Assembly: GCA_050294475.1 (NCBI GenBank)
Contig: JBNKOE010000011.1
Span: forward strand, 62,001-126,000
From: Thalassobellus sp050294475
GTDB lineage: Bacteria > Bacteroidota > Bacteroidia > Flavobacteriales > Flavobacteriaceae
Length of the DNA: 64,000 nucleotides
Direction of reading: 5' to 3'
Numbering within the stretch: the first letter of the stretch is position 1; the number at the start of each line of letters is the position of its first letter. Made by a program: the position numbers and the translations under genes. Below the pieces are notes generated by a model that was not told the origin of the DNA, ran no database searches, and saw only the letters and a list, made by a program, of their open reading frames with translations. Below are positions 26,666 to 35,768 of the stretch, piece after piece.

Positions 26666-27511
26666 TTAAGCACTTAAACGTTCAACAATAATAGGAATTG
26701 AAATTCTATAAAATAGCAAGCCTATAAAAAACAGGGAAATACTTACTATAAAAACCCAACCAAAATACACCAAATACTCAGGAATACTTCCTAATGCTAA
26801 ATCACGAGTGGTTAAAATTAGTGCTGTAAAAGGATTTAGCTCCATAATTGTTTTCATGAATCCTTCCTTAGGTATAGCATACACAACTGGTGTTACATAC
26901 ATTAACAACCCCAAACCCATACTAATCACCTTAGATATATCATTATAAATAAGACTTATAGGGGTAATAAACAACCCAATGGTAGTACCAAATAAAATAG
27001 CAGCCAATATAGCAAACGGAAATAACAACAAAGACCAATGAAACCCAATGCCAAAGACAAAAATTAAAACCACTAAAAGCCCTATTTTTATAGAACTATT
27101 AAATAGTAGTTTATAAATACCCGACAATACTAAGGCTTCTTTTGGAAAGTTTATTTTAGTTAAAATCCCTCTTGCCGCATTAGTACTACTGGTAGGCGAA
27201 TTAATTGCTTCTTTAATAATAGACCAAATTAAAGTACCTGAAAATACATATACAGGATAAGGAACTCCTGTATCTGAAAGTTTTATGGTTCCTGTTGAAC
27301 TTAAAAATATCCAAACAAAAGCAGACGTAAGCGGTGTAATAAATGCCCATATAATACCCAAGTATGATTGTCTGTATTGAGATTTAATATCTCTAGTAGC
27401 TAATTGCTTTGCTAAAAAATGAGAACCCAAAAAACCTTTACAGCTTTCTTTTAGCAATTTGCCTATTTTTAAGTTATTCTCTTTTTGATATATTTTTGTT
27501 TCTAAATGCAT
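26666..27511 (-). CDS. wzm: ABC transporter permease of polysaccharide export (Wzm/TagG-type)
   Basis: 281 residues with six predicted membrane segments, the usual size for ABC-2 type polysaccharide permeases. The amphipathic N-terminal part ends in LATRDIKSQYRQSYLGIIWA, the segment before TM1 that is typical for TagG/Wzm/KpsM proteins, and an ELNPFTALILTTRDL sequence is found before the last membrane segments. With the adjacent ATPase it would move the lipid-linked polysaccharide across the inner membrane. cysC lies 18 bases upstream in the same operon. Confidence 0.9.
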   Translation of the reverse strand: MHLETKIYQKENNLKIGKLLKESCKGFLGSHFLAKQLATRDIKSQYRQSYLGIIWAFITPLTSAFVWIFLSSTGTIKLSDTGVPYPVYVFSGTLIWSIIKEAINSPTSSTNAARGILTKINFPKEALVLSGIYKLLFNSSIKIGLLVVLIFVFGIGFHWSLLLFPFAILAAILFGTTIGLFITPISLIYNDISKVISMGLGLLMYVTPVVYAIPKEGFMKTIMELNPFTALILTTRDLALGSIPEYLVYFGWVFIVSISLFFIGLLFYRISIPIIVERLSA

Positions 27512-27529
27512 TTTTAAGTACCTAATTTA

Positions 27530-28114
27530 TTATAGCTTACTTGATAAAATCGTTAAAATTTTAGAAACAGCTTCTTGAGGGCTTTCATTTACCGTTTGAA
27601 TTTCTACTGTTGGATTAACGGGTACTTCAAAAGCTGAACTTATTCCTGTAAAATTTTTTATTTTACCTGCTCTTGCCTTTTTATACAAACCTTTAACATC
27701 GCGTTGTTCGCAAACCTCTAACGGTGTATTTACAAAAACCTCAATATAATATTCACTGCCTATAATTGTTTTTATCTCTTCTCTTATTTTGTTGTATGGA
27801 GAAATAAACGCTGCAATAACAACTAAACCCGCATCAACAAATAATTTTCCAACTTCGGCAGTACGTCTTAAATTTTCAATTCGGTCTTCTTTTGAAAACA
27901 TTAAATCTTTATTAAGTCCACTTCTTAAATTATCACCATCTAAACTGTAAGTATGGATATTTTGTTTGTATAATTCTTTTTCTAATAAATTAGCTATTGT
28001 AGATTTACCTGAACCCGACAACCCAGTAAACCAAATTAAACATGGTTTATGTTTATTAAGCAATCCTCTATCTTGCCTATTTATTGTATAATTTTGTTTT
28101 TTTATATGCTCCAT
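27530..28114 (-). CDS. cysC: Adenylylsulfate (APS) kinase
   Basis: 194 residues, full length for CysC. Walker A FTGLSGSGKST ends at residue 39; the APS-binding region LDGDNLRSGLNKDLMFSKED follows and the active-site segment AAFISPYNKIREE with the conserved Ser is near residue 104. It phosphorylates APS to PAPS, the donor for sulfotransferases. In a polysaccharide operon that also has two sulfotransferases and cysQ, the purpose is most likely glycan sulfation and not cysteine synthesis. The ATP sulfurylase genes (cysD, cysN) are not in the window. Confidence 0.92.
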   Translation of the reverse strand: MEHIKKQNYTINRQDRGLLNKHKPCLIWFTGLSGSGKSTIANLLEKELYKQNIHTYSLDGDNLRSGLNKDLMFSKEDRIENLRRTAEVGKLFVDAGLVVIAAFISPYNKIREEIKTIIGSEYYIEVFVNTPLEVCEQRDVKGLYKKARAGKIKNFTGISSAFEVPVNPTVEIQTVNESPQEAVSKILTILSSKL

Positions 28115-28118
28115 ATTT

Positions 28119-28907
28119 TTATTGAACTATAAAATAGGGATTTAATAAATCTTCTTTATTATAATGCATTTCCTCGTTTTTATAAGCTTGTAAAACTTTT
28201 AAACCAACTGAATTACACAAAGCATGTCCTGCAGCAGTATCCCACTCCATAGTTGGTGCAAATCTAGGGTATATATATGCATTACCTTCTGCTACCAAAC
28301 AAAACTTTAAAGAACTTCCTTTTGAAATGAAACGTATTTCTTTTCCTTGTTCTTGTAATTTTTGAATAAAATCTTCTGTTGCTTTACTACTATGAGAACG
28401 ACTCCCAACTATTTTTATTAGGTTACTATCTTTTTCTTGAGTTAATAGCTCCTCACTATTTTTAAACACTTCTTCTGTAAACTTATGGCTAGTTAAATAA
28501 CTCTTATACGCTTTTTTTTCTATAGTATCAGCATAATACAAAGTTTTAGATGCTGGCACATAAATAACACCTAAAATTGGTTTACTATTTTTAATGAGTG
28601 CTATATTAACTGTAAATTCCCCATTTCTCTTTACAAATTCTTTAGTTCCGTCTAAAGGGTCAACCATCCAACAAGTACTCCAATTTTTTCTAATATTATA
28701 ATGTGTTTGTTTATTCTCTTCACTTATAATAGGGATTCTAGTATTTTTCAAATATGAGTTAATCACTTTATTTGCATTCTCATCTGCTTTAGTAAGTGGA
28801 GAATTATCAGACTTCAAAATAACTTGAATATTTTCTGAATAAATTTTCATTATTTCTGCACCAGCAGTAATTGCAGCTTCCATAGCGATTAGCAGTAGTG
28901 GATTCAT
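28119..28907 (-). CDS. cysQ: 3'(2'),5'-bisphosphate nucleotidase
   Basis: 262 residues of the inositol-monophosphatase superfamily. The metal site WMVDPLDGTKEFVKRNGEF near residue 87 and the C-terminal EWDTAAGHAL motif are intact, together with KIVGSRSHSSK. CysQ hydrolyses PAP, the product left after sulfotransferase reactions, to AMP, and so prevents product inhibition. Four bases separate it from cysC. The pairing of CysC (make PAPS) and CysQ (remove PAP) inside the glycan locus is strong circumstantial evidence for sulfation. Confidence 0.92.
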   Translation of the reverse strand: MNPLLLIAMEAAITAGAEIMKIYSENIQVILKSDNSPLTKADENANKVINSYLKNTRIPIISEENKQTHYNIRKNWSTCWMVDPLDGTKEFVKRNGEFTVNIALIKNSKPILGVIYVPASKTLYYADTIEKKAYKSYLTSHKFTEEVFKNSEELLTQEKDSNLIKIVGSRSHSSKATEDFIQKLQEQGKEIRFISKGSSLKFCLVAEGNAYIYPRFAPTMEWDTAAGHALCNSVGLKVLQAYKNEEMHYNKEDLLNPYFIVQ

Positions 28908-28976
28908 TTTTTTTAATATTCAGAACTTTACACGACGACAATAAAAAATCGTTTATTTTTTTACTTAAAAGAATAG

Positions 28977-31445
28977 TTATGAATTACCCTTTAATCTATT
29001 TTTTATTTTATTTAAAAATCCGGAGTTAAATTTTTCTTCTTCATGATAACCATTAGCATAATTTCCATAACCATAACCATAACCATAGCCGTAACCATAG
29101 CCGTAACCGTATTTAGCCTTTTGATCGTAACCATTATAAATTAAACTAATGTTTTTTATCTGCTTCGTTTTATATTTTTCATTAATAAAATTAAGCATGC
29201 CCTTCTTTGTATAATCCTGCCTTACAACATATAATGATGTATCTACATATTCTAACAATTCTAATGCATCAGCTACTAATCCAATTGGAGGTGTGTCTAA
29301 AATAATATAATCGTATTGTTTTTTTAAAACTGAAATTAATTCACCTAGCTTTTCATTAATTAATAATTCAGAAGGATTGGGAGGAATTGGACCAGATGTT
29401 ATTACATCTAAATGCTCTATCTTTGTGTGTTGTATCACCTCATCTAAAGATGCTTGACCTATTAAATAATTAACAGCTCCAATATCGTTTTTTATATTAA
29501 AATCTCCAAAAATCTTAGGCTTTCTAAGATCTAACCCCAACAAAATGGTTTTTTTTCCACTTAAAGCAAAAACTGTTGCTACATTAATAGAACAAAACGT
29601 TTTTCCTTCTCCACTTACAGATGATGTTACCATTAATGTTTTAGCGCCATTTAAATCTTGTGTTTTATAAAAATACTGCAAATTAGACCGTATAGCACGA
29701 AAAGCTTCGGCTACAGCTGATTTAGGCTTTCTATGTACTACTAAATTATTATCAAGTTTGTTTTTTCCAACAACCCCTAAAATTGGGATAGAAGATAATT
29801 GTTCAACATCCATGGGACTGTGAATATTCTTATCTATAAGGGTTAAAACAAAAGCTAGTAATAACGGAATAATTAAAGCTATAAAAAACGCAAAAACATA
29901 ACGAATATTAAGATTTCTACCTAAAACTTGAGCACCTGTATTTTTTGCTGGATCTATTATTAAAATATCAGAAACATTGGATGCTTTAATCATTTGTGCT
30001 TCACCTCGTTTAGCTAAAAAAACATTATAGGTTTGCTGACTTAATGAATATTGTCGTCTTATATTTAATAGCTTTTGCTGATCTTCTGGTAACTTTCTAA
30101 ACTGAGACTCCAAACTATTCAAATTAGAATTTACATTAACCAACTCCCTTTTTAAACCATCTGTAACAGAATTAATATTTTCTAAAAGCACATTTTTTAG
30201 CCCTTCTATTTGTCTATTTAAGTCGTTAAACACAGATGCATCACTTCTAACAGAATATTGTAGTTTTGATTTTTGAACTGAAAGGTCATTTATTTTGGAA
30301 ACATTTCCTAAAATATTAGCATCACCTATTCCCGCAATTGATGGCGCTGGTATTTCTGTAAATGAACTACTGTTTAATAAATAATTTTTAAGATTTGAAT
30401 AGTAATTTAATTGTCTATTTATAGATTCCTTTTCTCCGTCAAATTTAGTTAGCTTTTCATTTAGTAAACTTCCTTCATTCTCATCTAGAGAATAAATTTT
30501 ATTTTTCTTTCTATAATCATTAAGAGCTTCTACATTATCAGATAATTCTCCTTTCACTCTAGAAATTTGTTCATCAATAAAATTTATAGCATTAGTGGCA
30601 TATTGATTTTTTCTGTTTAATTGATCTTCACTTAAAACATCTATAACACCATTTAGATAATCAACTATCTTTTCTGTATTCTTATCAATCAATGTAATAT
30701 CAAGAATTGGTGAATTTGTAGCGTTACCAACTGCTGTTCTTCCTCGATAACTAGACACCGTACCATCAAAATTATCAAATTTGATAAAGAAAGGTGTTCC
30801 TATAGCTGCTTTACGGTTTTCTGCTAAATTAATAACCCCTTTTAAATATGGAAGATTTATAGTATCACCTATTTTAAAAGATTGTTTATAAATACCAACA
30901 GACACATCTACCGAAGATATTTTTTTAGTTATATAATTTTGAGCTTGAACTACTGGATTTGAAAATTCAACTTCTAATTCATAAGAATCCGTATTTAAAA
31001 AAGTAATTTTAATTGGAATATTTAAAAGTTGAGGATGATTATAATCATGATTAAACCTAAAAGGCGCAGCTTTATATATGTCCTGCATTCTAAATCTGCC
31101 TTCTCTTAAATAACTTTTGTAAAACTCTAAACGGTCAACTACCTTTTCATGGTGGGTACGCGATTTTAAAGTTACAATCATAGTTTGAACCTTAGATGTA
31201 ACACCTCCCCAATTAAAGGTTAAACTTGCGTTTGAGGTAAATAACGGATTGCTATCATCTTCCACAGAAATCTTAGTTCCTAATCGATAAGAGAATTCCT
31301 CTCTAATATTTTTTTGATACACAAAGAAAACACCAATTGCCAATAGTATTAAAAAGAATTTCCAGTAGTTTAAAGCTCTGAATAAAAACTTTTTTATATC
31401 GAAACCACTTGCACTTGATTCTGAAACTTCAAATTCTTCAATCAT
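28977..31445 (-). CDS. wzc: Polysaccharide co-polymerase with tyrosine autokinase domain (Wzc-type BY-kinase)
   Basis: 822 residues. A membrane segment at about 28-45 is followed by a periplasmic Wzz-type region with long coiled coil (about 280-480), a second membrane segment near 515-540 and a cytoplasmic BY-kinase domain: Walker A SSVSGEGKT near residue 607, Walker A' ILLGLDLRKP and Walker B YIILDTPPIGL near residue 711. The tail holds eight Tyr-Gly pairs in a row and further Tyr residues, the autophosphorylated cluster. It regulates chain length and export together with Wza, encoded ten bases upstream. BY-kinase co-polymerases are usually found with Wzy systems, yet here an ABC exporter is present. 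Confidence 0.93.
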   Translation of the reverse strand: MIEEFEVSESSASGFDIKKFLFRALNYWKFFLILLAIGVFFVYQKNIREEFSYRLGTKISVEDDSNPLFTSNASLTFNWGGVTSKVQTMIVTLKSRTHHEKVVDRLEFYKSYLREGRFRMQDIYKAAPFRFNHDYNHPQLLNIPIKITFLNTDSYELEVEFSNPVVQAQNYITKKISSVDVSVGIYKQSFKIGDTINLPYLKGVINLAENRKAAIGTPFFIKFDNFDGTVSSYRGRTAVGNATNSPILDITLIDKNTEKIVDYLNGVIDVLSEDQLNRKNQYATNAINFIDEQISRVKGELSDNVEALNDYRKKNKIYSLDENEGSLLNEKLTKFDGEKESINRQLNYYSNLKNYLLNSSSFTEIPAPSIAGIGDANILGNVSKINDLSVQKSKLQYSVRSDASVFNDLNRQIEGLKNVLLENINSVTDGLKRELVNVNSNLNSLESQFRKLPEDQQKLLNIRRQYSLSQQTYNVFLAKRGEAQMIKASNVSDILIIDPAKNTGAQVLGRNLNIRYVFAFFIALIIPLLLAFVLTLIDKNIHSPMDVEQLSSIPILGVVGKNKLDNNLVVHRKPKSAVAEAFRAIRSNLQYFYKTQDLNGAKTLMVTSSVSGEGKTFCSINVATVFALSGKKTILLGLDLRKPKIFGDFNIKNDIGAVNYLIGQASLDEVIQHTKIEHLDVITSGPIPPNPSELLINEKLGELISVLKKQYDYIILDTPPIGLVADALELLEYVDTSLYVVRQDYTKKGMLNFINEKYKTKQIKNISLIYNGYDQKAKYGYGYGYGYGYGYGYGNYANGYHEEEKFNSGFLNKIKNRLKGNS
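29056..29116 (-). repeat. Short tandem repeat encoding the Tyr-Gly tail of Wzc
   Basis: A six-base unit (CCATAA, CCATAG or CCGTAA on the plus strand) is repeated about eight times and encodes alternating Tyr and Gly at residues about 779-794. Synonymous changes between units show the tract is kept for its protein sequence, while the tandem structure still allows the number of Tyr residues to change by slippage. Confidence 0.75.
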
Positions 31446-31454
31446 AACTTAAAT

Positions 31455-32252
31455 TTAAAGATTTCGAGTTAAAAAATACGTAGATACTAATACCGAAAGT
31501 ATAGATGCTATCGTAGTTAAATTTTGAAAAGCTGTTTGTCCTGCTCCAACAGCCTTACGTTTTAAGGGTTTTACTAATATAATATCGTTTGGTTGAATAA
31601 AATAATAAGGCGAATTCATTGCAGCTATATCTGTTAAATCTATATGATGTATTTTTTGTCCGTCAGGATATTGCCTTACAATTAAAACATCAGTCCTGTC
31701 TCCTGTTTGTTTTATATCACCTGCATTAGCTAATGCTTCAATAATATTTACTCGATCTTGAAAAAGGGTAAAAACCCCTGTACCTACTTCGCCTATAGTT
31801 GTATAACGTAACCCTGCCAATTTAACAGTAACAAAAAGTTCTGCTGTTTCTTTAAAATATTTTTTTAATAACTCGCTTTCAACTTTCTCTTCTATTTCAT
31901 CTATTGTAAAACCAAGTACGTTTATTTCACCTAAAATAGGAAATTTAATATTTCCATGTAAATCAATCGTAAATCCATTAAAATATAACCCTGATGCCCC
32001 TCGAGTAGTACTTCCATTTGTATTTGCAACTGGATTAAAAATAGTTGTTAACTCTTCATCTAAGGCCTTTACATTAATGCTTAAAATATCATTTACCTGA
32101 ACCCTGTATGGCTTTGATAATTCTTTTACAACTAACAAACTATCAGAAATAGTTCCTTTTTCTTGTAAATAAACAACATCCCTATTAGTTATACAAGAAG
32201 AAAATAGGGCACTAATTACCAAGCAAGTAACTAAGAAAAACTTTTTTACCAT
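31455..32252 (-). CDS. wza: Outer-membrane polysaccharide export lipoprotein (Wza/OPX family)
   Basis: 265 residues from the ATG at 32252; a TTG at 32297 lies upstream of the predicted promoter and is rejected. The start MVKKFFLVTCLVISALFSSC is a lipoprotein signal ending in the modified Cys. The Poly_export domain (PYRVQVNDILSINVKALDE) and an SLBB-like repeat (YTTIGEVGTGVFTLFQDRVN) follow, and a C-terminal membrane helix is visible (TIASILSVLVSTYFL). It would form the outer-membrane exit for the glycan and dock to Wzc. It is the first gene of the large operon. Confidence 0.92.
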   Translation of the reverse strand: MVKKFFLVTCLVISALFSSCITNRDVVYLQEKGTISDSLLVVKELSKPYRVQVNDILSINVKALDEELTTIFNPVANTNGSTTRGASGLYFNGFTIDLHGNIKFPILGEINVLGFTIDEIEEKVESELLKKYFKETAELFVTVKLAGLRYTTIGEVGTGVFTLFQDRVNIIEALANAGDIKQTGDRTDVLIVRQYPDGQKIHHIDLTDIAAMNSPYYFIQPNDIILVKPLKRKAVGAGQTAFQNLTTIASILSVLVSTYFLTRNL

Positions 32253-32271
32253 AGAAAGATTTGATTTATCA

Positions 32272-32297
32272 CAAATATAAGTTTTCGCCGTGAACAA
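32272..32297 (-). promoter_or_regulatory. Promoter of the polysaccharide operon (upstream of wza)
   Basis: Minus-strand TATATTTG at 32272-32279 matches the Bacteroidota -7 box TAnnTTTG and lies 20 bases before the wza ATG. A TTG at 32295-32297 is a possible -33 element, although the 15-base spacing is shorter than the usual 17-23. The position explains why the more distal TTG start of wza is unlikely, and it overlaps the 5' end of the divergent ABC-F reading frame. Confidence 0.55.
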
Positions 32298-32355
32298 TAA
32301 AACTTATAGTTCTTTTTTTGGTTTTTTATACGTTATTTGCAGAAAACAATATCAC

Positions 32356-34221
32356 TTGAATTACTTAACAGTAGAAAATATATCAAAATCATACGGAGAG
32401 TTAACCCTTTTCGAAAATATTTCGTTTAGCATACATAAAGATCAAAAAATTGCTTTTGTTGCTAAAAATGGCACAGGTAAAACCTCTATTTTAAACATTC
32501 TCTCTGGTGATGATGAATCGGATTCTGGAAATGTAACCTACAGAAAAGACATCGTTGTTTCAGTCTTATCTCAAGACCCTAAATTTGATAATAATTTAAC
32601 TATTGAGGAAACCATTTTCGCTAGTGACAATCCTATTTTAAAAGTTATTTCGAACTACGAAAAAGCCCTTAAAAACCCTAATGACGCTGATGCTTACCAA
32701 CAAGCTTTTGAAGCCATGGAACAACACCAAGCATGGGATTTTGAAACGCTTTATAAACAAATACTTTTTAAATTAAAACTTGAAGACTTAAGTCAGAAAG
32801 TAGGCGTATTATCGGGCGGACAAAAAAAACGTCTTGCGCTAGCAAATGCATTAATAAATAAACCCGATTTATTAATTCTTGATGAGCCTACAAACCATTT
32901 AGATTTAGAAATGATTGAATGGCTTGAAGCTTTTTTTGCAAAAGAAAACATGACGCTTTTTATGGTAACCCATGATCGCTATTTTTTAGAACGTGTTTGT
33001 AATGAAATTATAGAATTAGACGAGGGACAACTATACAATTATAAAGGTAACTACTCGTACTACCTTGAAAAACGAGAAGCTAGAATAGAATTAGAAGCTA
33101 CAGAAACAGGGAAAGCAAAACAGCTTTTCAAGAAAGAATTAACTTGGATGCGTCGCCAACCAAAGGCCAGAACTACAAAGTCTAAATCTAGAATTAACGA
33201 TTTTGCCGATATTAAACACCGTGCACATCAACGCAGAAACGACCATGAAGTTCAGTTAGAGTTAAATATGGAACGTTTAGGAAGTAAAATTTTAGAATTC
33301 CATAAAGTATCAAAAGCATTTAAGGACAAAACAATTTTAAATAGCTTTAATTACATGTTTCAAAAAGGAGAACGTGTTGGTATTATTGGAAAAAATGGTA
33401 CAGGAAAAACGACGTTCTTAAATATATTAACTGAAACTTCTAAACCAGATTCTGGCAAAGTAATTAAAGGCGATACTGTAAAATATGGGTATTACACGCA
33501 AAGCGGTATCACCATAAAACCAGAGCAAAAAGTTATTGATGTAATAAAAGAATTTGGCGATTATATTCCATTAAAAAAAGGTAGACAAATAAGTGCCCAA
33601 CAACTTTTAGAACGCTTTTTATTCAGTAGAAAAAAGCAATACGATTTTGTTGAAAAACTAAGTGGTGGTGAGCGTAAACGACTATATTTATGTACGGTTT
33701 TAATTCAAAATCCTAATTTTTTAATTCTAGATGAACCAACAAACGATTTAGATATTGTAACTCTAAACGTCCTTGAAAGTTTTCTTTTAGATTTCCCTGG
33801 TTGTATTATTGTAGTATCTCACGACAGGTATTTCATGGATAAAGTAGTCGATCACTTATTAGTTTTTAAAGGCGATGGTGTTATTGAAGATTTTCCTGGA
33901 AATTATACCGATTACAGAGTTTATGAAGATAGTCAACCTGTAATTTCAAACACAGATTCGGAAGATAAAAAAGACAAAAAAGCTTGGAAAAAGAATGATG
34001 AAAACAAATTATCATACAACGAAGAAAAAGAACTTAAAAACATTGAAAGCAAATTAAATTCTTTAGCCTATGATAAAAAAGAATTAGAAAACAAATTCAA
34101 TAATCCAGACCTTTCGCAAGACGACATCAATAAGTTATCAGAAGAATTACAAAAAATTATTGATACCATTGAAGCTAAAGAAGAACGCTGGTTCGAGTTA
34201 TCATCTAAACTTGAAGAATAA
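32356..34221 (+). CDS. ABC-F family ATPase (Uup/EttA-like)
   Basis: 621 residues from a TTG at 32356, which gives the normal family start NYLTVENISKSYGEL. A GTG at 32290 would add 22 residues of doubtful coding sequence that overlap the wza promoter. Two ABC domains have Walker A AKNGTGKT and GKNGTGKT, signatures LSGGQKKRL and LSGGERKRL, and Walker B LLILDEPTNHLDL and FLILDEPTNDLDI. A linker rich in Arg/Lys (WMRRQPKARTTKSKSR) and a C-terminal coiled coil are present, and no membrane domain. ABC-F proteins act on ribosomes in translation or antibiotic protection. It is divergent from the glycan operon. Confidence 0.9.
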   Translation: MNYLTVENISKSYGELTLFENISFSIHKDQKIAFVAKNGTGKTSILNILSGDDESDSGNVTYRKDIVVSVLSQDPKFDNNLTIEETIFASDNPILKVISNYEKALKNPNDADAYQQAFEAMEQHQAWDFETLYKQILFKLKLEDLSQKVGVLSGGQKKRLALANALINKPDLLILDEPTNHLDLEMIEWLEAFFAKENMTLFMVTHDRYFLERVCNEIIELDEGQLYNYKGNYSYYLEKREARIELEATETGKAKQLFKKELTWMRRQPKARTTKSKSRINDFADIKHRAHQRRNDHEVQLELNMERLGSKILEFHKVSKAFKDKTILNSFNYMFQKGERVGIIGKNGTGKTTFLNILTETSKPDSGKVIKGDTVKYGYYTQSGITIKPEQKVIDVIKEFGDYIPLKKGRQISAQQLLERFLFSRKKQYDFVEKLSGGERKRLYLCTVLIQNPNFLILDEPTNDLDIVTLNVLESFLLDFPGCIIVVSHDRYFMDKVVDHLLVFKGDGVIEDFPGNYTDYRVYEDSQPVISNTDSEDKKDKKAWKKNDENKLSYNEEKELKNIESKLNSLAYDKKELENKFNNPDLSQDDINKLSEELQKIIDTIEAKEERWFELSSKLEE

Positions 34222-34282
34222 AATAGTTTACAGTAAAAAAACACACCTATTTAACTTTTCAATATGATTTAGAACATCTAAT

Positions 34283-35053
34283 ATGTATAAAATCATTCAA
34301 TACATAAAATTCTTATTTAAATCTACCAATCAACACGGTATTCACTCCCCTTTTGTTTATAATTTAGTTACTAAATGTTTTTATGATAACACAAAATATG
34401 CTGCTTATAAAGACATTTTAAAATACAAAAAATCGCTTTTAAAAAACAAAGTTAAAATAGAAGTAACCGATTTGGGAGCTGGGTCTCAAGTTATGAATCA
34501 ACAAGAACGCTCTGTTTCAAAAATTGCTAAAAACGCTGGCACCACAAACAAACGCGCAAAACTTTTATACCGCCTAAGCAAATATTTAAAACCAAAAAAC
34601 ATATTAGAATTAGGCACATCCTTAGGTATTGCAACTTATGCGCTAAGTATTAGCAATGCTAAAGCTAATATTACAACTATTGAAGGCTGTCCTAATACTT
34701 CAGATTTTTCTAAAACGAATTTTAAAAAATTTCAAGTAAAAAATAGCAACCAAATTATTGGTGATTTTAATACGGAAGTAAAAAAACTTTCTTCAAATAA
34801 ATACGACCTCATTTTCTTTGATGGCAACCACCAAAAAGAAGCCACTTTAAATTATTTTGAAACACTTTTAAAAACTGCTCATAATGATTCGATTTTTATT
34901 TTTGATGATATTTATTGGAGCAAAGACATGACAGAAGCATGGGAAACTATAAAGCAGCATCCCCAAGTTACTGTTACTATTGATACGTTTTTCTGGGGAT
35001 TTGTTTTTTTTAGAAAAGAACAAGCTAAAGAACATTTTATAGTTAGAGTTTAA
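34283..35053 (+). CDS. Class I SAM-dependent O-methyltransferase-like protein
   Basis: 256 residues. ILELGTSLGIATYALSI near residue 110 is the SAM-binding motif I, TTIEGCPNTSDFSKTNF motif II and LIFFDGNHQKEATLNYF the catalytic-loop region; the IFDDIYWSKDMTEAWE segment resembles catechol O-methyltransferase-like proteins. The N-terminal 100 residues (HGIHSPFVYNLVTKCFYD) are conserved in Bacteroidota homologues as far as I recall, but the substrate is unknown. It follows the ABC-F gene after 61 bases on the same strand. Confidence 0.75.
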   Translation: MYKIIQYIKFLFKSTNQHGIHSPFVYNLVTKCFYDNTKYAAYKDILKYKKSLLKNKVKIEVTDLGAGSQVMNQQERSVSKIAKNAGTTNKRAKLLYRLSKYLKPKNILELGTSLGIATYALSISNAKANITTIEGCPNTSDFSKTNFKKFQVKNSNQIIGDFNTEVKKLSSNKYDLIFFDGNHQKEATLNYFETLLKTAHNDSIFIFDDIYWSKDMTEAWETIKQHPQVTVTIDTFFWGFVFFRKEQAKEHFIVRV

Positions 35054-35146
35054 TAGTCCTTTCTTAAAAGGCAGGAACAATAAAAGTATTCTGAAATTCG
35101 TAGCAAAAACTTTTAGTTTTCAACTTTTAACTTTTAACTTCGTAAT

Positions 35147-35719
35147 ATGAAAATTTACACCAAAACAGGAGATAAAGGTACCACTGCATTATTTGGTGGC
35201 ACACGTGTACCAAAGCATCATATACGCATTGATAGTTATGGAACTGTTGATGAATTAAACTCTCATTTAGGCTTAATTCGCGACCAAGATATTAATCAGC
35301 ATTACAAAGACGTTTTAATTCATATTCAAGATAGACTATTTACTGTTGGCGCTATTTTAGCTACAGATCCTGAAAAAGCAATCTTAAAAAACGGAAAAAA
35401 ACGCTTAAACATTCCTACTATTTCTAATGAAAATATAGAACGTTTAGAACAGGAAATGGATAGCATGAATGAAAGTTTACCACCTATGACTCATTTTGTA
35501 TTACCTGGCGGACATCAAACTGTGTCATTCTGTCACATAGCCCGTTGTATATGCCGTAGAGCCGAACGTTTAACATCTGCATTAAATGACATTGAAACAA
35601 TAAACCCAAACACTTTAATGTACCTTAACCGCCTTTCTGACTACCTTTTTGTGTTGGCACGAAAGTTGTCTTACGATTTACAAGCAAACGAAATTAAGTG
35701 GATTCCTGAGAAACATTAA
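35147..35719 (+). CDS. Cob(I)alamin adenosyltransferase, PduO type
   Basis: 190 residues, complete. KIYTKTGDKGTTALFGGTRV at the N-terminus is the ATP-binding signature, YGTVDELNSHLGLIRDQ follows near residue 32, and CHIARCICRRAERL and YLNRLSDYLFVLARKL at the C-terminus are the cobalamin-side helices. It transfers the adenosyl group of ATP to cob(I)alamin to make adenosylcobalamin, used for example by methylmalonyl-CoA mutase. The gene is on the plus strand after the methyltransferase gene with 93 bases between them. Confidence 0.93.
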   Translation: MKIYTKTGDKGTTALFGGTRVPKHHIRIDSYGTVDELNSHLGLIRDQDINQHYKDVLIHIQDRLFTVGAILATDPEKAILKNGKKRLNIPTISNENIERLEQEMDSMNESLPPMTHFVLPGGHQTVSFCHIARCICRRAERLTSALNDIETINPNTLMYLNRLSDYLFVLARKLSYDLQANEIKWIPEKH

Positions 35720-35768
35720 TACACTTTGGAAACTAATTAAACTTTGACTTATAAATTGAACTTGTTTT

